From NCBI GenBank assembly GCA_003021085.1, contig PXRE01000034.1, positions 1 to 64,000 on the forward strand: a DNA stretch of 64,000 nt. Reading direction: 5' to 3'. Source of the stretch: Halobacteriales archaeon QS_1_68_20 (lineage in GTDB: Archaea; Halobacteriota; Halobacteria; Halobacteriales; PXRE01). Positions 1 to 8,133 of this stretch are shown here, one piece after another. The position numbers were made by a program, and so were the translations under genes. Numbering within the stretch: position 1 is the stretch's first letter; each line of letters starts with the position of its first letter. The notes beneath the pieces are model-generated. The model was not told the origin of the DNA. It made no database searches and saw only the letters and a program-made list of their open reading frames with translations.

Positions 1-2
1 AG

Positions 3-218
3 GCCAGGTACTGGGCCGGATTCTTCGCGTTCAGTGCCGCGGTGCTCGCATACTTCCACATCAGTCCGTGGGCCGTGGAACCACCACAAGACGTGATGGG
101 ACCCTACGCGAACCCCATCGTCGGCTATCTCGCGTTCGGAATCGTGCTCGCACTCATCGCCTCAGTCGTCATCGGGTCCATATACGGGGCAGTTCTGTGG
201 TACCGGAACGCCCCATGA
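3..218 (+). CDS. Membrane protein, C-terminal part only
   Basis: The reading frame is open from the window edge to a TGA at 216-218, so the N-terminus lies outside. The visible 71 residues hold two hydrophobic segments: one near the edge (ARYWAGFFAFSAAVLAYF) and one of about 24 residues ending in a short cytoplasmic-looking tail (LWYRNAP). The loop between them contains WAVEPPQDVMGPYANP. It looks like the last two helices of a small haloarchaeal integral membrane protein. I do not recognise the family. Base composition is somewhat less G+C-rich than the biosynthetic genes downstream. Confidence 0.55.
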   Translation, partial: ARYWAGFFAFSAAVLAYFHISPWAVEPPQDVMGPYANPIVGYLAFGIVLALIASVVIGSIYGAVLWYRNAP

Positions 219-271
219 CCAGCGGTCCCGGAGCGGTCAAGCCGGGAACGTGAACCCCGTGACACGGGATA

Positions 272-934
272 GTGGGGAGATCTGTGGTGCTACTGGGCGG
301 GTGCACGAGTGGAAAGGAAGCCCCGTGCGAAGATTCGACGAGGACGAGGACGCCGAATACAGAGGAAACCCGAACGAACTGTCCCACCGAGCCGGAACCG
401 TCAATCGATGCGGCAACACCGATCAACGACCCGGAGACGCCAACCCCGAACCGTCCACGGTCCTCCGATGCCACGCTCGGACTCGCTCCCCTTCGAGGCG
501 ATCTAGGACAACGAGACTGGCCGGTGGGCCGGTTCCGACGACCGTCGGCAGTTGCCGACCACGAGGGACTCGAGATGGCGTACCTCCGGTCGGCAGACGA
601 CGTGGACCGGCTCGACGCGGAGACGTCGACCGACGAACAGCGGGCGTTCCTCGACGACACCGACTTCGGGGCGTCAGCGGTCGTGTCGGTCAGTTTCCGG
701 TTCCCGACCACGGACACCGAGGCGCGAGTCCTCGGCGCCCTGCGGCGGGCGGAGAACCTGGATGTCCGCGTCTGGATCGAGCACCGGGGCATGGTCAACG
801 GCGAGGATTACGATCTCTTCCTCGTGCGCGTGTCCCCCGGGAACGACCTCCCGGACGACGTGACGGTCGTGCTGGAGAACGACCCGTATGCGGATGGCGA
901 ACCGTCCGTGTTCGGGACGGCCGATGGGAACTGA
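272..934 (+). CDS. Putative lipoprotein, function unknown
   Basis: This is a 220-residue frame starting at GTG 272. A stop at 260-262 excludes an earlier in-frame start. Residues 7-11 (LLGGC) resemble a lipobox, followed by a Thr/Pro/Glu-rich linker typical of haloarchaeal surface lipoproteins. The hydrophobic part before the Cys is unusually short, so the N-terminus may be damaged or the true start lost. From about residue 95 the sequence looks globular (acidic, with a beta-rich pattern such as VVSVSFRFPTT and DVRVWIEHRG). No enzyme motif is visible. Codon use in the second half is clearly haloarchaeal. The first half is less convincing, and a frameshift near 480-560 is possible. Confidence 0.5.
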   Translation: MGRSVVLLGGCTSGKEAPCEDSTRTRTPNTEETRTNCPTEPEPSIDAATPINDPETPTPNRPRSSDATLGLAPLRGDLGQRDWPVGRFRRPSAVADHEGLEMAYLRSADDVDRLDAETSTDEQRAFLDDTDFGASAVVSVSFRFPTTDTEARVLGALRRAENLDVRVWIEHRGMVNGEDYDLFLVRVSPGNDLPDDVTVVLENDPYADGEPSVFGTADGN

Positions 935-988
935 TTCGCTCACGCCAGACTCGAATCGTCACGGTCCGCCGCGCGCGCGAAAATCACC

Positions 989-1036
989 GGCCCCTTACGG
1001 AGAAAATTTACTGGCCCCTTACGGAGAAAATTTACT
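989..1036. repeat. Perfect 24-bp tandem repeat, two copies
   Basis: The unit from 989 to 1012 (GGCCCCTTACGGAGAAAATT plus TACT) is repeated exactly at 1013-1036. It lies in the gap between the lipoprotein gene and leuA. The rest of that gap (935-1225) shows no gene I can support. Confidence 0.9.
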
Positions 1037-1192
1037 CGGATCCGAGTTTCGAGGCAGTCGTGTGAGCCCCACCCATAGGGAATGTTAAAGGACCATTAGA
1101 AACCTTCGCCACGTCGACGTCTTGGGGTTTTGGACTCCGGACGCGCTCGCCAGGTCGCGCTGATCGTCGACGGGGCTGTCAGGGGGCAAGCC

Positions 1193-1199
1193 TTAAATA
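1193..1199 (+). promoter_or_regulatory. TATA-like box for leuA
   Basis: TTAAATA is centred 30 bases before the ATG at 1226, the spacing seen for leaderless haloarchaeal transcripts. It implies transcription starts at or next to ATG 1226, not at the first start codon in the main leuA frame (TTG 1290). Confidence 0.6.
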
Positions 1200-1289
1200 C
1201 TCGTTCCGGCCTCCGTTCGGGCACCATGTCCAACGACAGCATGGCCGCCTCTGGCACCCGCCAGGGGGGTCGAGTTCTTCCAGGGCACG

Positions 1290-2462
1290 TTGAGCGCCAC
1301 GGACGAAATTGACGACGCACGGATCTTCGACACGACGCTGCGCGACGGCGAGCAGTCCCCGCGCACCTCGTTCTCGTACGACGACAAGCGAGAGATCGCC
1401 GCCGTCCTCGACGAGATGGGGACCCACGTGATCGAGGCGGGGTTCCCGGTCAACTCGGACGCCGAGTTCGAGGCCGTCAGCGACGTCGCCGAACACACCG
1501 ACGCCACGACCTGCGGCCTGGCCCGCGTGGTCGAGGCGGACGTCGAGGCGGCGCTGGACGCCGGCGTCGAGATGGTCCACGTCTTCGTCAGCACCAGCGA
1601 CGTACAGATCGAGGACTCGATGCACGCCACCCGCGAGGAGGTAATCGAGCGGGCGGTCGAGAGCGTCGAGCGAGTGAACGAGGCCGGCGCGGAGGTGATG
1701 TTCTCGCCGATGGACGCCACCCGTACGGACGAGGCGTTCCTGGTCGAGGTGCTCGAGGCCGTCGACGCGGTCGATGTCGACTGGATCAACGTCCCGGACA
1801 CCTGCGGGGTCGCCACCCCCGGGCGGTTCGGGGACCTGATCGGGACGGTCCACGAGCACACCGACGCCCGCGTCGACGTCCACACCCACGACGACTTCGG
1901 GATGGCGACCGCCAACGCCATCGCGGGCTACGAGGCGGGCGCCGACCAGGCGCAGGTGTCGGTCAACTCCATCGGCGAACGGGCCGGCAACGCCGCCTAC
2001 GAGGAAGTGGTGATGGCGCTGGAGAGCGTCTACGACGTCGACACCGCCGTCGAGACCACCCGTATCGCCGAACTGAGCAAACTGGTCGAGCGGCGCAGCG
2101 ACGTCCCGGTCCCCGGCAACAAGCCCGTGGTCGGGAACAACGCCTTCGCCCACGAGAGCGGCATCCACGCCGCCGGCGTCATCGAGAACAGCGACACGTT
2201 CGAGCCTGGCGTCATGACCCCCGAGATGGTCGGCGGCGAGCGCGAACTCGTGCTGGGCAAGCACACGGGCACCCACTCGGTCCGCGAGCGACTGCGGGAG
2301 GTCGGCTTCGACCCGACCGACGCGGAGGTCCGCGAGGTCGCTTCCCGGGTCAAGGAGTTCGGCGCCGACGGCCGTCGCGTGACCGTGGAAGACCTGCGGC
2401 GGTTCGCCCGCGAGGCCGGCGTCGACCGTACCGACGTCGAGCGCGAGGAGGTCGGTGCCTGA
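1290..2462 (+). CDS. leuA: 2-isopropylmalate synthase / citramalate synthase, catalytic domain only
   Basis: Condenses acetyl-CoA with a 2-oxo acid (2-oxoisovalerate for leucine, pyruvate for isoleucine by the citramalate route). The TIM-barrel signature FDTTLRDGEQSPR is at residues 13-25, the metal-binding VHTHDD near 195, and GERAGNAAYEE near 229. At 390 residues it lacks the C-terminal leucine-binding regulatory domain of about 520-residue bacterial LeuA. The call of LeuA over CimA rests on its place before ilvBNC-leuCD. The start is problematic. The frame upstream of TTG 1290 still reads like protein (RGVEFFQGT), while the promoter and ATG 1226 lie in another frame. Dropping one G from the G6 run at 1264-1269 joins them, giving MSNDSMAASGTRQGVEFFQG as the N-terminus. 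Either a one-base insertion or a sequencing error is likely. Confidence 0.9.
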   Translation: MSATDEIDDARIFDTTLRDGEQSPRTSFSYDDKREIAAVLDEMGTHVIEAGFPVNSDAEFEAVSDVAEHTDATTCGLARVVEADVEAALDAGVEMVHVFVSTSDVQIEDSMHATREEVIERAVESVERVNEAGAEVMFSPMDATRTDEAFLVEVLEAVDAVDVDWINVPDTCGVATPGRFGDLIGTVHEHTDARVDVHTHDDFGMATANAIAGYEAGADQAQVSVNSIGERAGNAAYEEVVMALESVYDVDTAVETTRIAELSKLVERRSDVPVPGNKPVVGNNAFAHESGIHAAGVIENSDTFEPGVMTPEMVGGERELVLGKHTGTHSVRERLREVGFDPTDAEVREVASRVKEFGADGRRVTVEDLRRFAREAGVDRTDVEREEVGA

Positions 2463-2530
2463 TGGGTGTGCCCCACCGTGCCGTGGTACGGCCGCGGAGT
2501 TGGCGCAACCGTTGCCCGGCACGGAAGAGC

Positions 2531-2536
2531 TTTATC
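2531..2536 (+). promoter_or_regulatory. TATA-like box for the ilv leader ORF / ilvBNC
   Basis: TTTATC is centred about 28 bases before ATG 2562, so the transcript should be leaderless for the small ORF. No comparable box precedes ilvB itself at 2790, so this is the best candidate promoter for the ilvBNC-leuCD operon, giving it a transcribed leader of about 230 bases. Confidence 0.55.
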
Positions 2537-2561
2537 CCGCAGGTGTCTGAGTCGGTCGGTA

Positions 2562-2648
2562 ATGACGCGGTCCGCACTCGCCTGGTTCGCACGTGCGGCC
2601 AGCGACCGGACCGCTGGGCTCGTTCTCCCGGTCGTAGGGGCGTCCTAG
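2562..2648 (+). CDS. Candidate leader peptide upstream of ilvB (28 aa)
   Basis: A 28-codon ORF with ATG placed for leaderless translation from the TATA-like box at 2531-2536. The first half is basic and aromatic (MTRSALAWFARAASDR) and the end is rich in branched-chain residues (AGLVLPVVGAS), including LVLPVV just before the stop. It ends 141 bases before ilvB. That composition resembles bacterial ilv leader peptides that sense branched-chain aminoacyl-tRNA. The stretch after it (2649-2736) is C-rich and G-poor (43 C against 18 G) with no obvious stem-loop. Translation and function are inferred. It could equally be a conserved micropeptide or a chance ORF. Confidence 0.45.
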   Translation: MTRSALAWFARAASDRTAGLVLPVVGAS

Positions 2649-2736
2649 CCCCGACAGCCACTACCTCCCGACCGACGCCGACCCGCCCGCGAACCAGGAC
2701 GCACCACCTGCCGACCACAACCCACGATTGATAGCG

Positions 2737-2793
2737 ATGACACGATCAGCGACGCGCGAACGACCGATGGGGGTCCGGGGGGAACCGCCGTGA
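2737..2793 (+). other. Short ORF overlapping the ilvB start
   Basis: A 19-codon frame (with stop) whose TGA at 2791-2793 overlaps the GTG of ilvB, so ribosomes finishing here could restart on ilvB. It opens with M-T-R-S-A, the same five residues as the leader ORF at 2562, encoded with a different third base in all four codons after ATG. One extra G in the run at 2777-2782 would fuse it to ilvB. Coding status is unproven. Confidence 0.25.
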
Positions 2794-4736
2794 CCGGTCC
2801 CGACTCGACGCCCCCCGGGGACGCCGATTCGACGGCCGAGCCGGCGGATCCGGCGACCGATCACGGAGCGACCGACGAATCGCCCGACGGACGAACCGAC
2901 CGACCACGAGACCGGCGACAGCGCCGAGACGCAGCGACCGACGGCGGGATCGCGGCGACCGAGGCCCCGGCACCCGAGGAGCGGCCGACGGACGACGCCG
3001 TGGCCGAGGACGTATCGACCGGCGCCGAGGCGGCGGTCGCGGCCCTCGAAGCCGGGGGCGTCGAACACGTCTTCGGCGTGCAGGGCGGCGCCATCATGCC
3101 CGTCTACGACGCGCTGTACGACGCCAGCATCCGCCACGTCACGATGGCCCACGAGCAGGGCGCCGCCCACGCCGCGGACGCCTACGGCATCGTGTCGGGG
3201 CGACCTGGCGTCTGCATGGCCACCTCGGGGCCGGGCGCGACGAACCTCGTGACCGGCATCGCGGACGCCGACATGGACTCGGACCCCCTCGTCGCACTGA
3301 CGGGGCAGGTCCCGACGGAGTTCGTCGGCAACGACGCCTTCCAGGAGACCGACACCACCGGCGTCACGACGCCGGTCACGAAGGCGAACTACTTCGCCAG
3401 CGACCCCGACGCAGTCGGCAACGACGTCGGCGAAGCGCTCGCCCTGGCGGCCAGCGGCCGGCCCGGCCCGACGCTGGTCGACCTCCCGAAGGACGCGACG
3501 AACGGCGAGATCCCGAAGGACGCGACGAACGGCGAGACCCGGTCGGCCCCCGGTGAGCCGGAGCCGCCGGACTCCTACGAGGTCACCGAGACGGCCGACG
3601 CCGAATCCGTCGAAGCGGCCGCACGGCGAATCGAGGAGGCCCGCAAGCCTCTGCTGTTGCTCGGCGGCGGCGTGATCAAGGCCGAGGCCAGCGAGGTCTG
3701 CCGCGAGTTCGCCACCGAGCACGGGATTCCGGTCGTGACGACGATGCCCGCCGTGGGCGCGTTTCCGGAGGACCACGACATCGCGCTGGAGATGGCGGGG
3801 ATGCACGGCACCGGGTACGCGAACATGGCCGTCACCCACTGCGACACGCTGATCGCCGTCGGCTGCCGGTTCGACGACCGTCTCACGGGCGGCATCGAGA
3901 CGTTCGCGCCCGACGCGGAGGTCGTTCACGTCGACGTCGACCCCGCGGAGATCAGCAAGAACGTCCACGCGGACTACCCGCTGGTCGGGGACGCGAAGGC
4001 AGTGATGGCGCAGTTGGCCGACGAGGTGAAGGCGTTCCCGCGCGCCGAGGAGTGGCGCGAGACCGTCCAGGGGTGGAAAGACGAGTACGCGATGACGTAT
4101 GTCGCTCCTGACGACGAGCCCGTGAAACCGCAGTTCGTCGTCGAGGCGCTGGACGAGGCGACGGCCGACGACGCCATCGTGACGACGGGCGTCGGCCAGC
4201 ACCAGATGTGGGCCGTCCAGTACTGGACGTTCACGGAACCCCGGTGCTGGGTGTCCAGCCACGGCCTGGGCGCGATGGGCTACGGCCTCCCGGCCGCCAT
4301 CGGCGCCCGCCTGGCCGCCGACGCGGAGGGCCGAGACGACGCCCCGGTCGTCTGCGTCGACGGCGACGGGTCGTTCCTGATGACGCTCCAGGAACTGTCG
4401 GTCGCGGTCCGCGAGAGCCTCGATATTACCGTCGCCGTCCTGAACAACGAGTACATCGGAATGGTCCGCCAGTGGCAGGACGTCTTCTTCGACGGCCGTC
4501 GGATGGCCTCGGGGTACGACTGGTGCCCCCAGTTCGACGTGCTCGCGGCGGCGTTCGGCGCGGAGGGCTTCCGCATCGACGACTACGACGAGGTGGCCGA
4601 GACGATAGAGGCGGCGCTGGCCCACGACGGCCCCTCGGTGATCGACGTCCACGTCGACCCGGACGAGGACGTCTACCCGATGGTCCCCAGCGGCGGCGAC
4701 AACGGCCAGTTCGCACTCTCGGAGGACCACCTATGA
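2790..4736 (+). CDS. ilvB: Acetolactate synthase, large (catalytic) subunit
   Basis: Thiamine-diphosphate enzyme joining two pyruvates (valine/leucine) or pyruvate and 2-oxobutyrate (isoleucine). The catalytic Glu lies in [13 protein letters not shown] near residue 122. The ThDP/Mg motif runs from GDGSF (about 524) to NNEYIGM (about 550), and [13 protein letters not shown] begins the Pyr domain. GTG 2790 gives 648 residues. The first 75 or so are a low-complexity acidic tail not found in bacterial enzymes, so the exact start is uncertain. A 9-residue tandem duplication (PKDATNGE repeated) sits near residue 235. The ilvN ATG overlaps its stop (ATGA), suggesting coupled translation of the two subunits. 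Confidence 0.96.
   Translation: MTGPDSTPPGDADSTAEPADPATDHGATDESPDGRTDRPRDRRQRRDAATDGGIAATEAPAPEERPTDDAVAEDVSTGAEAAVAALEAGGVEHVFGVQGGAIMPVYDALYDASIRHVTMAHEQGAAHAADAYGIVSGRPGVCMATSGPGATNLVTGIADADMDSDPLVALTGQVPTEFVGNDAFQETDTTGVTTPVTKANYFASDPDAVGNDVGEALALAASGRPGPTLVDLPKDATNGEIPKDATNGETRSAPGEPEPPDSYEVTETADAESVEAAARRIEEARKPLLLLGGGVIKAEASEVCREFATEHGIPVVTTMPAVGAFPEDHDIALEMAGMHGTGYANMAVTHCDTLIAVGCRFDDRLTGGIETFAPDAEVVHVDVDPAEISKNVHADYPLVGDAKAVMAQLADEVKAFPRAEEWRETVQGWKDEYAMTYVAPDDEPVKPQFVVEALDEATADDAIVTTGVGQHQMWAVQYWTFTEPRCWVSSHGLGAMGYGLPAAIGARLAADAEGRDDAPVVCVDGDGSFLMTLQELSVAVRESLDITVAVLNNEYIGMVRQWQDVFFDGRRMASGYDWCPQFDVLAAAFGAEGFRIDDYDEVAETIEAALAHDGPSVIDVHVDPDEDVYPMVPSGGDNGQFALSEDHL
3484..3537 (+). repeat. 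27-bp tandem duplication inside ilvB
   Basis: The 27 bases from 3484 to 3510 are repeated exactly at 3511-3537, duplicating nine residues (PKDATNGEI / PKDATNGET) in a surface-like linker after the Pyr domain. Absence of any base difference suggests a recent event. Confidence 0.9.
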
Positions 4737-5377
4737 GCGGCGGAATGCCAGGCCCCCCACCCGAGGAACGCCCGACGCCCGACGGCCGTCGCAACGCCCA
4801 GGGCATCCGGGTCGACCCCGAGGTGGCGGCCGAACCGCCGGTCCGCAGGGCGGTCATCTCCGTGCTGGTCGCCCACGAACCGGGCGTCCTCTCGGAGGTG
4901 TCCGGCCTGTTCAGTCGCCGGCAGTTCAACATCGAGAGCCTCACCGTCGGCCCGACGGCCGACCCCGACCGTGCGCGGATCACCGTCGTCTGCGAGGAAC
5001 CCGAACCAGGCGTCGACCAGTTGAAGAAGCAACTGCGGAAACTCCTGCCGGTGGTCGACGTCCGGGAACTGCCGGACGACGCCGTGCGGCGGGAACTGGC
5101 GCTGATCAAGGTCGACGCCGACGATCCCGCGGAGGTCCGGGCCGTCGCGGAGATGTACGACGGCCGGACGGTCGACGCCTGCCCGGAGACGGTCACCGTC
5201 GAAGTGACCGGCAGCCGGCAGAAGGTCGGGGCGGCAGTCGAGACGCTTGGCCGGTTCGGCGTCCGCGAGGTCGTCCGGACCGGGACGACGGCGCTGGCGC
5301 GAGGAACGGACACGACGACCGACCAGACGAGCACCGAGCAAACGACGAACGCGAGAGAACCCACGACAGAACCATGA
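4733..5377 (+). CDS. ilvN: Acetolactate synthase, small (regulatory) subunit
   Basis: Regulatory partner of IlvB that binds valine and raises catalytic activity. After a haloarchaeal N-terminal extension of about 35 residues comes an ACT domain ([20 protein letters not shown], then NIESLTVG), followed by the second ACT-like half ([11 protein letters not shown] onward, near residue 120). The last 30 residues are Thr/Asp/Glu-rich and probably disordered. Start and stop overlap ilvB (ATGA at 4733-4736) and ilvC (ATGA at 5374-5377), a tight translationally coupled trio. Length (214 aa) is longer than the usual 160-170 because of both tails. Confidence 0.95.
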   Translation: MSGGMPGPPPEERPTPDGRRNAQGIRVDPEVAAEPPVRRAVISVLVAHEPGVLSEVSGLFSRRQFNIESLTVGPTADPDRARITVVCEEPEPGVDQLKKQLRKLLPVVDVRELPDDAVRRELALIKVDADDPAEVRAVAEMYDGRTVDACPETVTVEVTGSRQKVGAAVETLGRFGVREVVRTGTTALARGTDTTTDQTSTEQTTNAREPTTEP

Positions 5378-6423
5378 CAGACGAGTTCACGACACCGATC
5401 TACCACGAACGAGACGCCGACGAATCGTACATCCAGGACAAGACCGTGGCCGTGTTGGGCTACGGGAGCCAGGGCCACGCCCACGCCCAGAACCTCGCCG
5501 ACAGCGGGGTCGACGTGATCGTCGGTCTCCGCGAGGGCTCCACGTCCCGCCAGGCAGCCCGCGAGGACGGCCTGGACGTGACCACGCCCGCGGAGGCGAC
5601 GGCACAGGCGGACGTTACCTCGGTCCTCGTTCCGGACACCGTCCAGCCGGCGGTGTTCGAGGAGATCCGGGACGGCCTGGAACCCGGCGACACCCTCCAG
5701 TTCGCCCACGGGTTCAACGTCCACTACAACCAGATCAGGCCGCCCGAGAACGTCGACGTGACGATGGTCGCCCCGAAGGGCCCGGGCCACATCGTCCGCC
5801 GGGACTACCGGCGCGGCGAGGGCACGCCCGGCCTGCTGGCTGTCTCCCAGGACTACACCGGCGAGGCGACCGAGGAGGCGCTGGCGTACGCCCAGGCCAT
5901 CGGGTGCACCCGCGCGGGCGTCGTCGAGACGACGTTCCGCGAGGAGACCGAGACCGACCTGTTCGGCGAGCAGGCCGTCCTCTGTGGCGGCGTCACGGCC
6001 CTCGTGAAGGCGACCTACGAGACGCTGGTCGAAGAGGGCTACGCCCCCGAGATGGCCTACTTCGAGTGCATGAACGAGCTGAAACTGATCGTCGACCTGC
6101 TGTACGAGGGCGGCCTCTCGGAGATGTGGGACTCCGTCTCGGACACCGCCGAGTACGGCGGCCTCACCCGCGGCGACGAGGTGATCGACGAGGGCGTCCG
6201 CGAGAACATGCAGGCGGTGCTCGCGGATGTCCAGGACGGCACCTTCGCCCGCGAGTGGATCAGCGAGAACCAGGCCGGCCGGCCGAGTTACACCCAGATC
6301 CGCCGCGCCGAGCAGAACCACGACATCGAGGACGTCGGCGAGCGCCTCCGCGAGCTGTTCGCCTGGGCCGACGAGAACCAGCCCGGAGCAGGGCAACCGA
6401 CCGAAGCACCGGCAGACGACTGA
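5374..6423 (+). CDS. ilvC: Ketol-acid reductoisomerase
   Basis: Mg- and NAD(P)H-dependent isomerisation and reduction of acetolactate/acetohydroxybutyrate. The dinucleotide-binding loop GYGSQG is at residues 29-34, [14 protein letters not shown] follows near 130, and the all-helical C-terminal domain carries the metal ligands ([12 protein letters not shown] and [12 protein letters not shown]). At 349 residues it is a class I enzyme with a short acidic haloarchaeal tail. ATG 5374 overlaps the ilvN stop. Confidence 0.97.
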   Translation: MTDEFTTPIYHERDADESYIQDKTVAVLGYGSQGHAHAQNLADSGVDVIVGLREGSTSRQAAREDGLDVTTPAEATAQADVTSVLVPDTVQPAVFEEIRDGLEPGDTLQFAHGFNVHYNQIRPPENVDVTMVAPKGPGHIVRRDYRRGEGTPGLLAVSQDYTGEATEEALAYAQAIGCTRAGVVETTFREETETDLFGEQAVLCGGVTALVKATYETLVEEGYAPEMAYFECMNELKLIVDLLYEGGLSEMWDSVSDTAEYGGLTRGDEVIDEGVRENMQAVLADVQDGTFAREWISENQAGRPSYTQIRRAEQNHDIEDVGERLRELFAWADENQPGAGQPTEAPADD

Positions 6424-6442
6424 ATCACATTACCCTCCAACG

Positions 6443-6667
6443 ATGACCGAAACCACCCGACGCGATTCCGACCGAGACGCACAGACCGACCGAGAGAACG
6501 ACGACCGACCGACCCTGAAAGACGTCGACCACACGCCCCCGGCTGGGGCCGCCGACGCCAGCCGCGTGTTCGCGCGCGGCGGCGAACGCCCGGCGGCGAC
6601 GACCGACGGCGGAGCGACACGGGGGCGCACCTCCGACGACGAGGACGGCGAACCCGCAGAGGCCTGA
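6443..6667 (+). CDS. Small acidic protein between ilvC and leuC
   Basis: A 74-residue hydrophilic protein with no membrane segment. It starts 19 bases after ilvC and ends 2 bases before leuC, so it is cotranscribed. The core LKDVDHTPPAGAADASRVFARGG stands out between low-complexity acidic ends. From memory, a short protein with a related core occurs at this operon position in other haloarchaea, suggesting a conserved role near LeuC or IlvC. No function is known to me and no catalytic motif is visible. Confidence 0.7.
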   Translation: MTETTRRDSDRDAQTDRENDDRPTLKDVDHTPPAGAADASRVFARGGERPAATTDGGATRGRTSDDEDGEPAEA

Positions 6668-6669
6668 CG

Positions 6670-8133
6670 ATGAGCGGGGGAACGCTGTACGACCAGGTGT
6701 GGGAACGCCACCGGGTCACGACCCTGCCGAACGGCCAGGACCAGTTGTGCGTCGGCCTCCACCTCGTCCACGAGGTGACCAGCCCACAGGCGTTCTCGAT
6801 GCTCGACGAGCGCGACCTGGAGGTGGCGTTCCCCGACCGAACCTTCGCCACGACCGACCACATCGTCCCGACGACGACCGACGGGCGGGACCGCCCGCTG
6901 GCCGACGACCAGGCCGAGGAGATGCTGTCGGCGCTGGAGGAGAACGTCGACGAGAGCGGCATCACCTTCTTCGGCCTGGACTCGGATCGGCAGGGCATCA
7001 CCCACGTCGTCGCGCCGGAACTGGGACTGACCCAACCGGGGATGACCGTCGCCTGCGGCGACTCCCACACCGCGACCCACGGCGCGTTCGGTGCCATCGG
7101 CGTCGGCGTCGGCACCTCCCAGATCAGGGACATCTTCGCCACCGGGTGCATCGCCGCCGAAAAGCAACAGGTGCGCCGGATCCAGGTCGAGGGGTCGCTC
7201 GGCGACGGCGTGTACGCCAAAGACGTGATCCTGCAGATCATCCGGCAGTTGGGCGTCGACGGCGGCGTCGGCCACGTCTACGAGTACGGTGGCCCCGCCA
7301 TCCGCGAACTGGACATGGAAGGCCGACTGGCCATCTGCAACATGTCCATCGAAGGCGGCGCCCGCGCGGGCTACGTCAACCCCGACGAAACCACCTACGA
7401 GTACCTGCGCGGCCGCGAGTACGTCCCCGAGGGCGAGGAGTTCGAGGAACTGAAGGCCTACTGGGAGTCCATCAAGTCCGACGAGGACGCCGAGTACGAC
7501 GACGTGGTGACGGTCGACGTCGACGACCTTGACCCGCTGGTGACCTGGGGGATCAACCCCGGCCAGGTCGTTGAACTCTCCGACCCCGTCCCGGCGCCCG
7601 GATCGTTCGAGACCGAGACGGAGCAGGATGCCGCCTGCCGGGCGCTGGACCACATGAACCTCGAACCGGGCGACTCGATGCTGGGCTACGACGTGGACGT
7701 GGCCTTCCTCGGCACCTGCACGAACGGCCGCGTCTCGGACTTCCGGCAGGCCGCCGCGGTGCTTGCAGGCCACACCGTCGCCGACGACGTGCGGGCGCTG
7801 GCGGTCCCTGGTTCGGAGACGGTCCGCCGGACGTGCGAACAGGAGGGAATCGACGAGGTCTTCGGCGAGGCCGGATTCGAGTGGCGCCGCGCCGGGTGCT
7901 CGATGTGCTTGGCGATGAACGACGACTCGCTGGTCGGCGACGAGGTCTGTGCCTCCTCCTCGAACCGCAACTTCGTCGGCCGGCAGGGAAGCAAAGAGGG
8001 CCGCACGGTGCTTATGAGTCCCGCGACGGTCGCGGCCGCCGCCATCGAGGGTGAAGTGGCCGATTGCCGTCGGTTCCTCGACGACTCGCCCGCCCACACC
8101 GCCGCCGAGGACGTCTCGGAGGTGGCCGACTGA
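6670..8133 (+). CDS. leuC: 3-isopropylmalate dehydratase, large subunit
   Basis: Aconitase-family subunit holding the 4Fe-4S cluster that isomerises 2- to 3-isopropylmalate. Cluster ligands are the Cys in GTCTNGRVSDF (near 349) and the pair in AGCSMCLAMN (near 409-412). TTDHIVPT and CGDSHTATHGAFGAIGVG are the usual substrate-site motifs. 487 residues. Its TGA shares one base with the leuD ATG (TGATG at 8131-8135), consistent with the heterodimer being made from coupled translation. Confidence 0.96.
   Translation: MSGGTLYDQVWERHRVTTLPNGQDQLCVGLHLVHEVTSPQAFSMLDERDLEVAFPDRTFATTDHIVPTTTDGRDRPLADDQAEEMLSALEENVDESGITFFGLDSDRQGITHVVAPELGLTQPGMTVACGDSHTATHGAFGAIGVGVGTSQIRDIFATGCIAAEKQQVRRIQVEGSLGDGVYAKDVILQIIRQLGVDGGVGHVYEYGGPAIRELDMEGRLAICNMSIEGGARAGYVNPDETTYEYLRGREYVPEGEEFEELKAYWESIKSDEDAEYDDVVTVDVDDLDPLVTWGINPGQVVELSDPVPAPGSFETETEQDAACRALDHMNLEPGDSMLGYDVDVAFLGTCTNGRVSDFRQAAAVLAGHTVADDVRALAVPGSETVRRTCEQEGIDEVFGEAGFEWRRAGCSMCLAMNDDSLVGDEVCASSSNRNFVGRQGSKEGRTVLMSPATVAAAAIEGEVADCRRFLDDSPAHTAAEDVSEVAD

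Noticed and set aside
989-1036. Start of a CRISPR array
   Set aside because: Only two copies, head to tail without spacers, and no cas gene.
2661-4730. Very long open frame opposite ilvB, and similar ones opposite many genes
   Set aside because: High G+C with GC-rich third positions removes stops from antisense frames. The translations lack domains and are rich in Arg/Val/Gly, while the plus strand carries the motifs.
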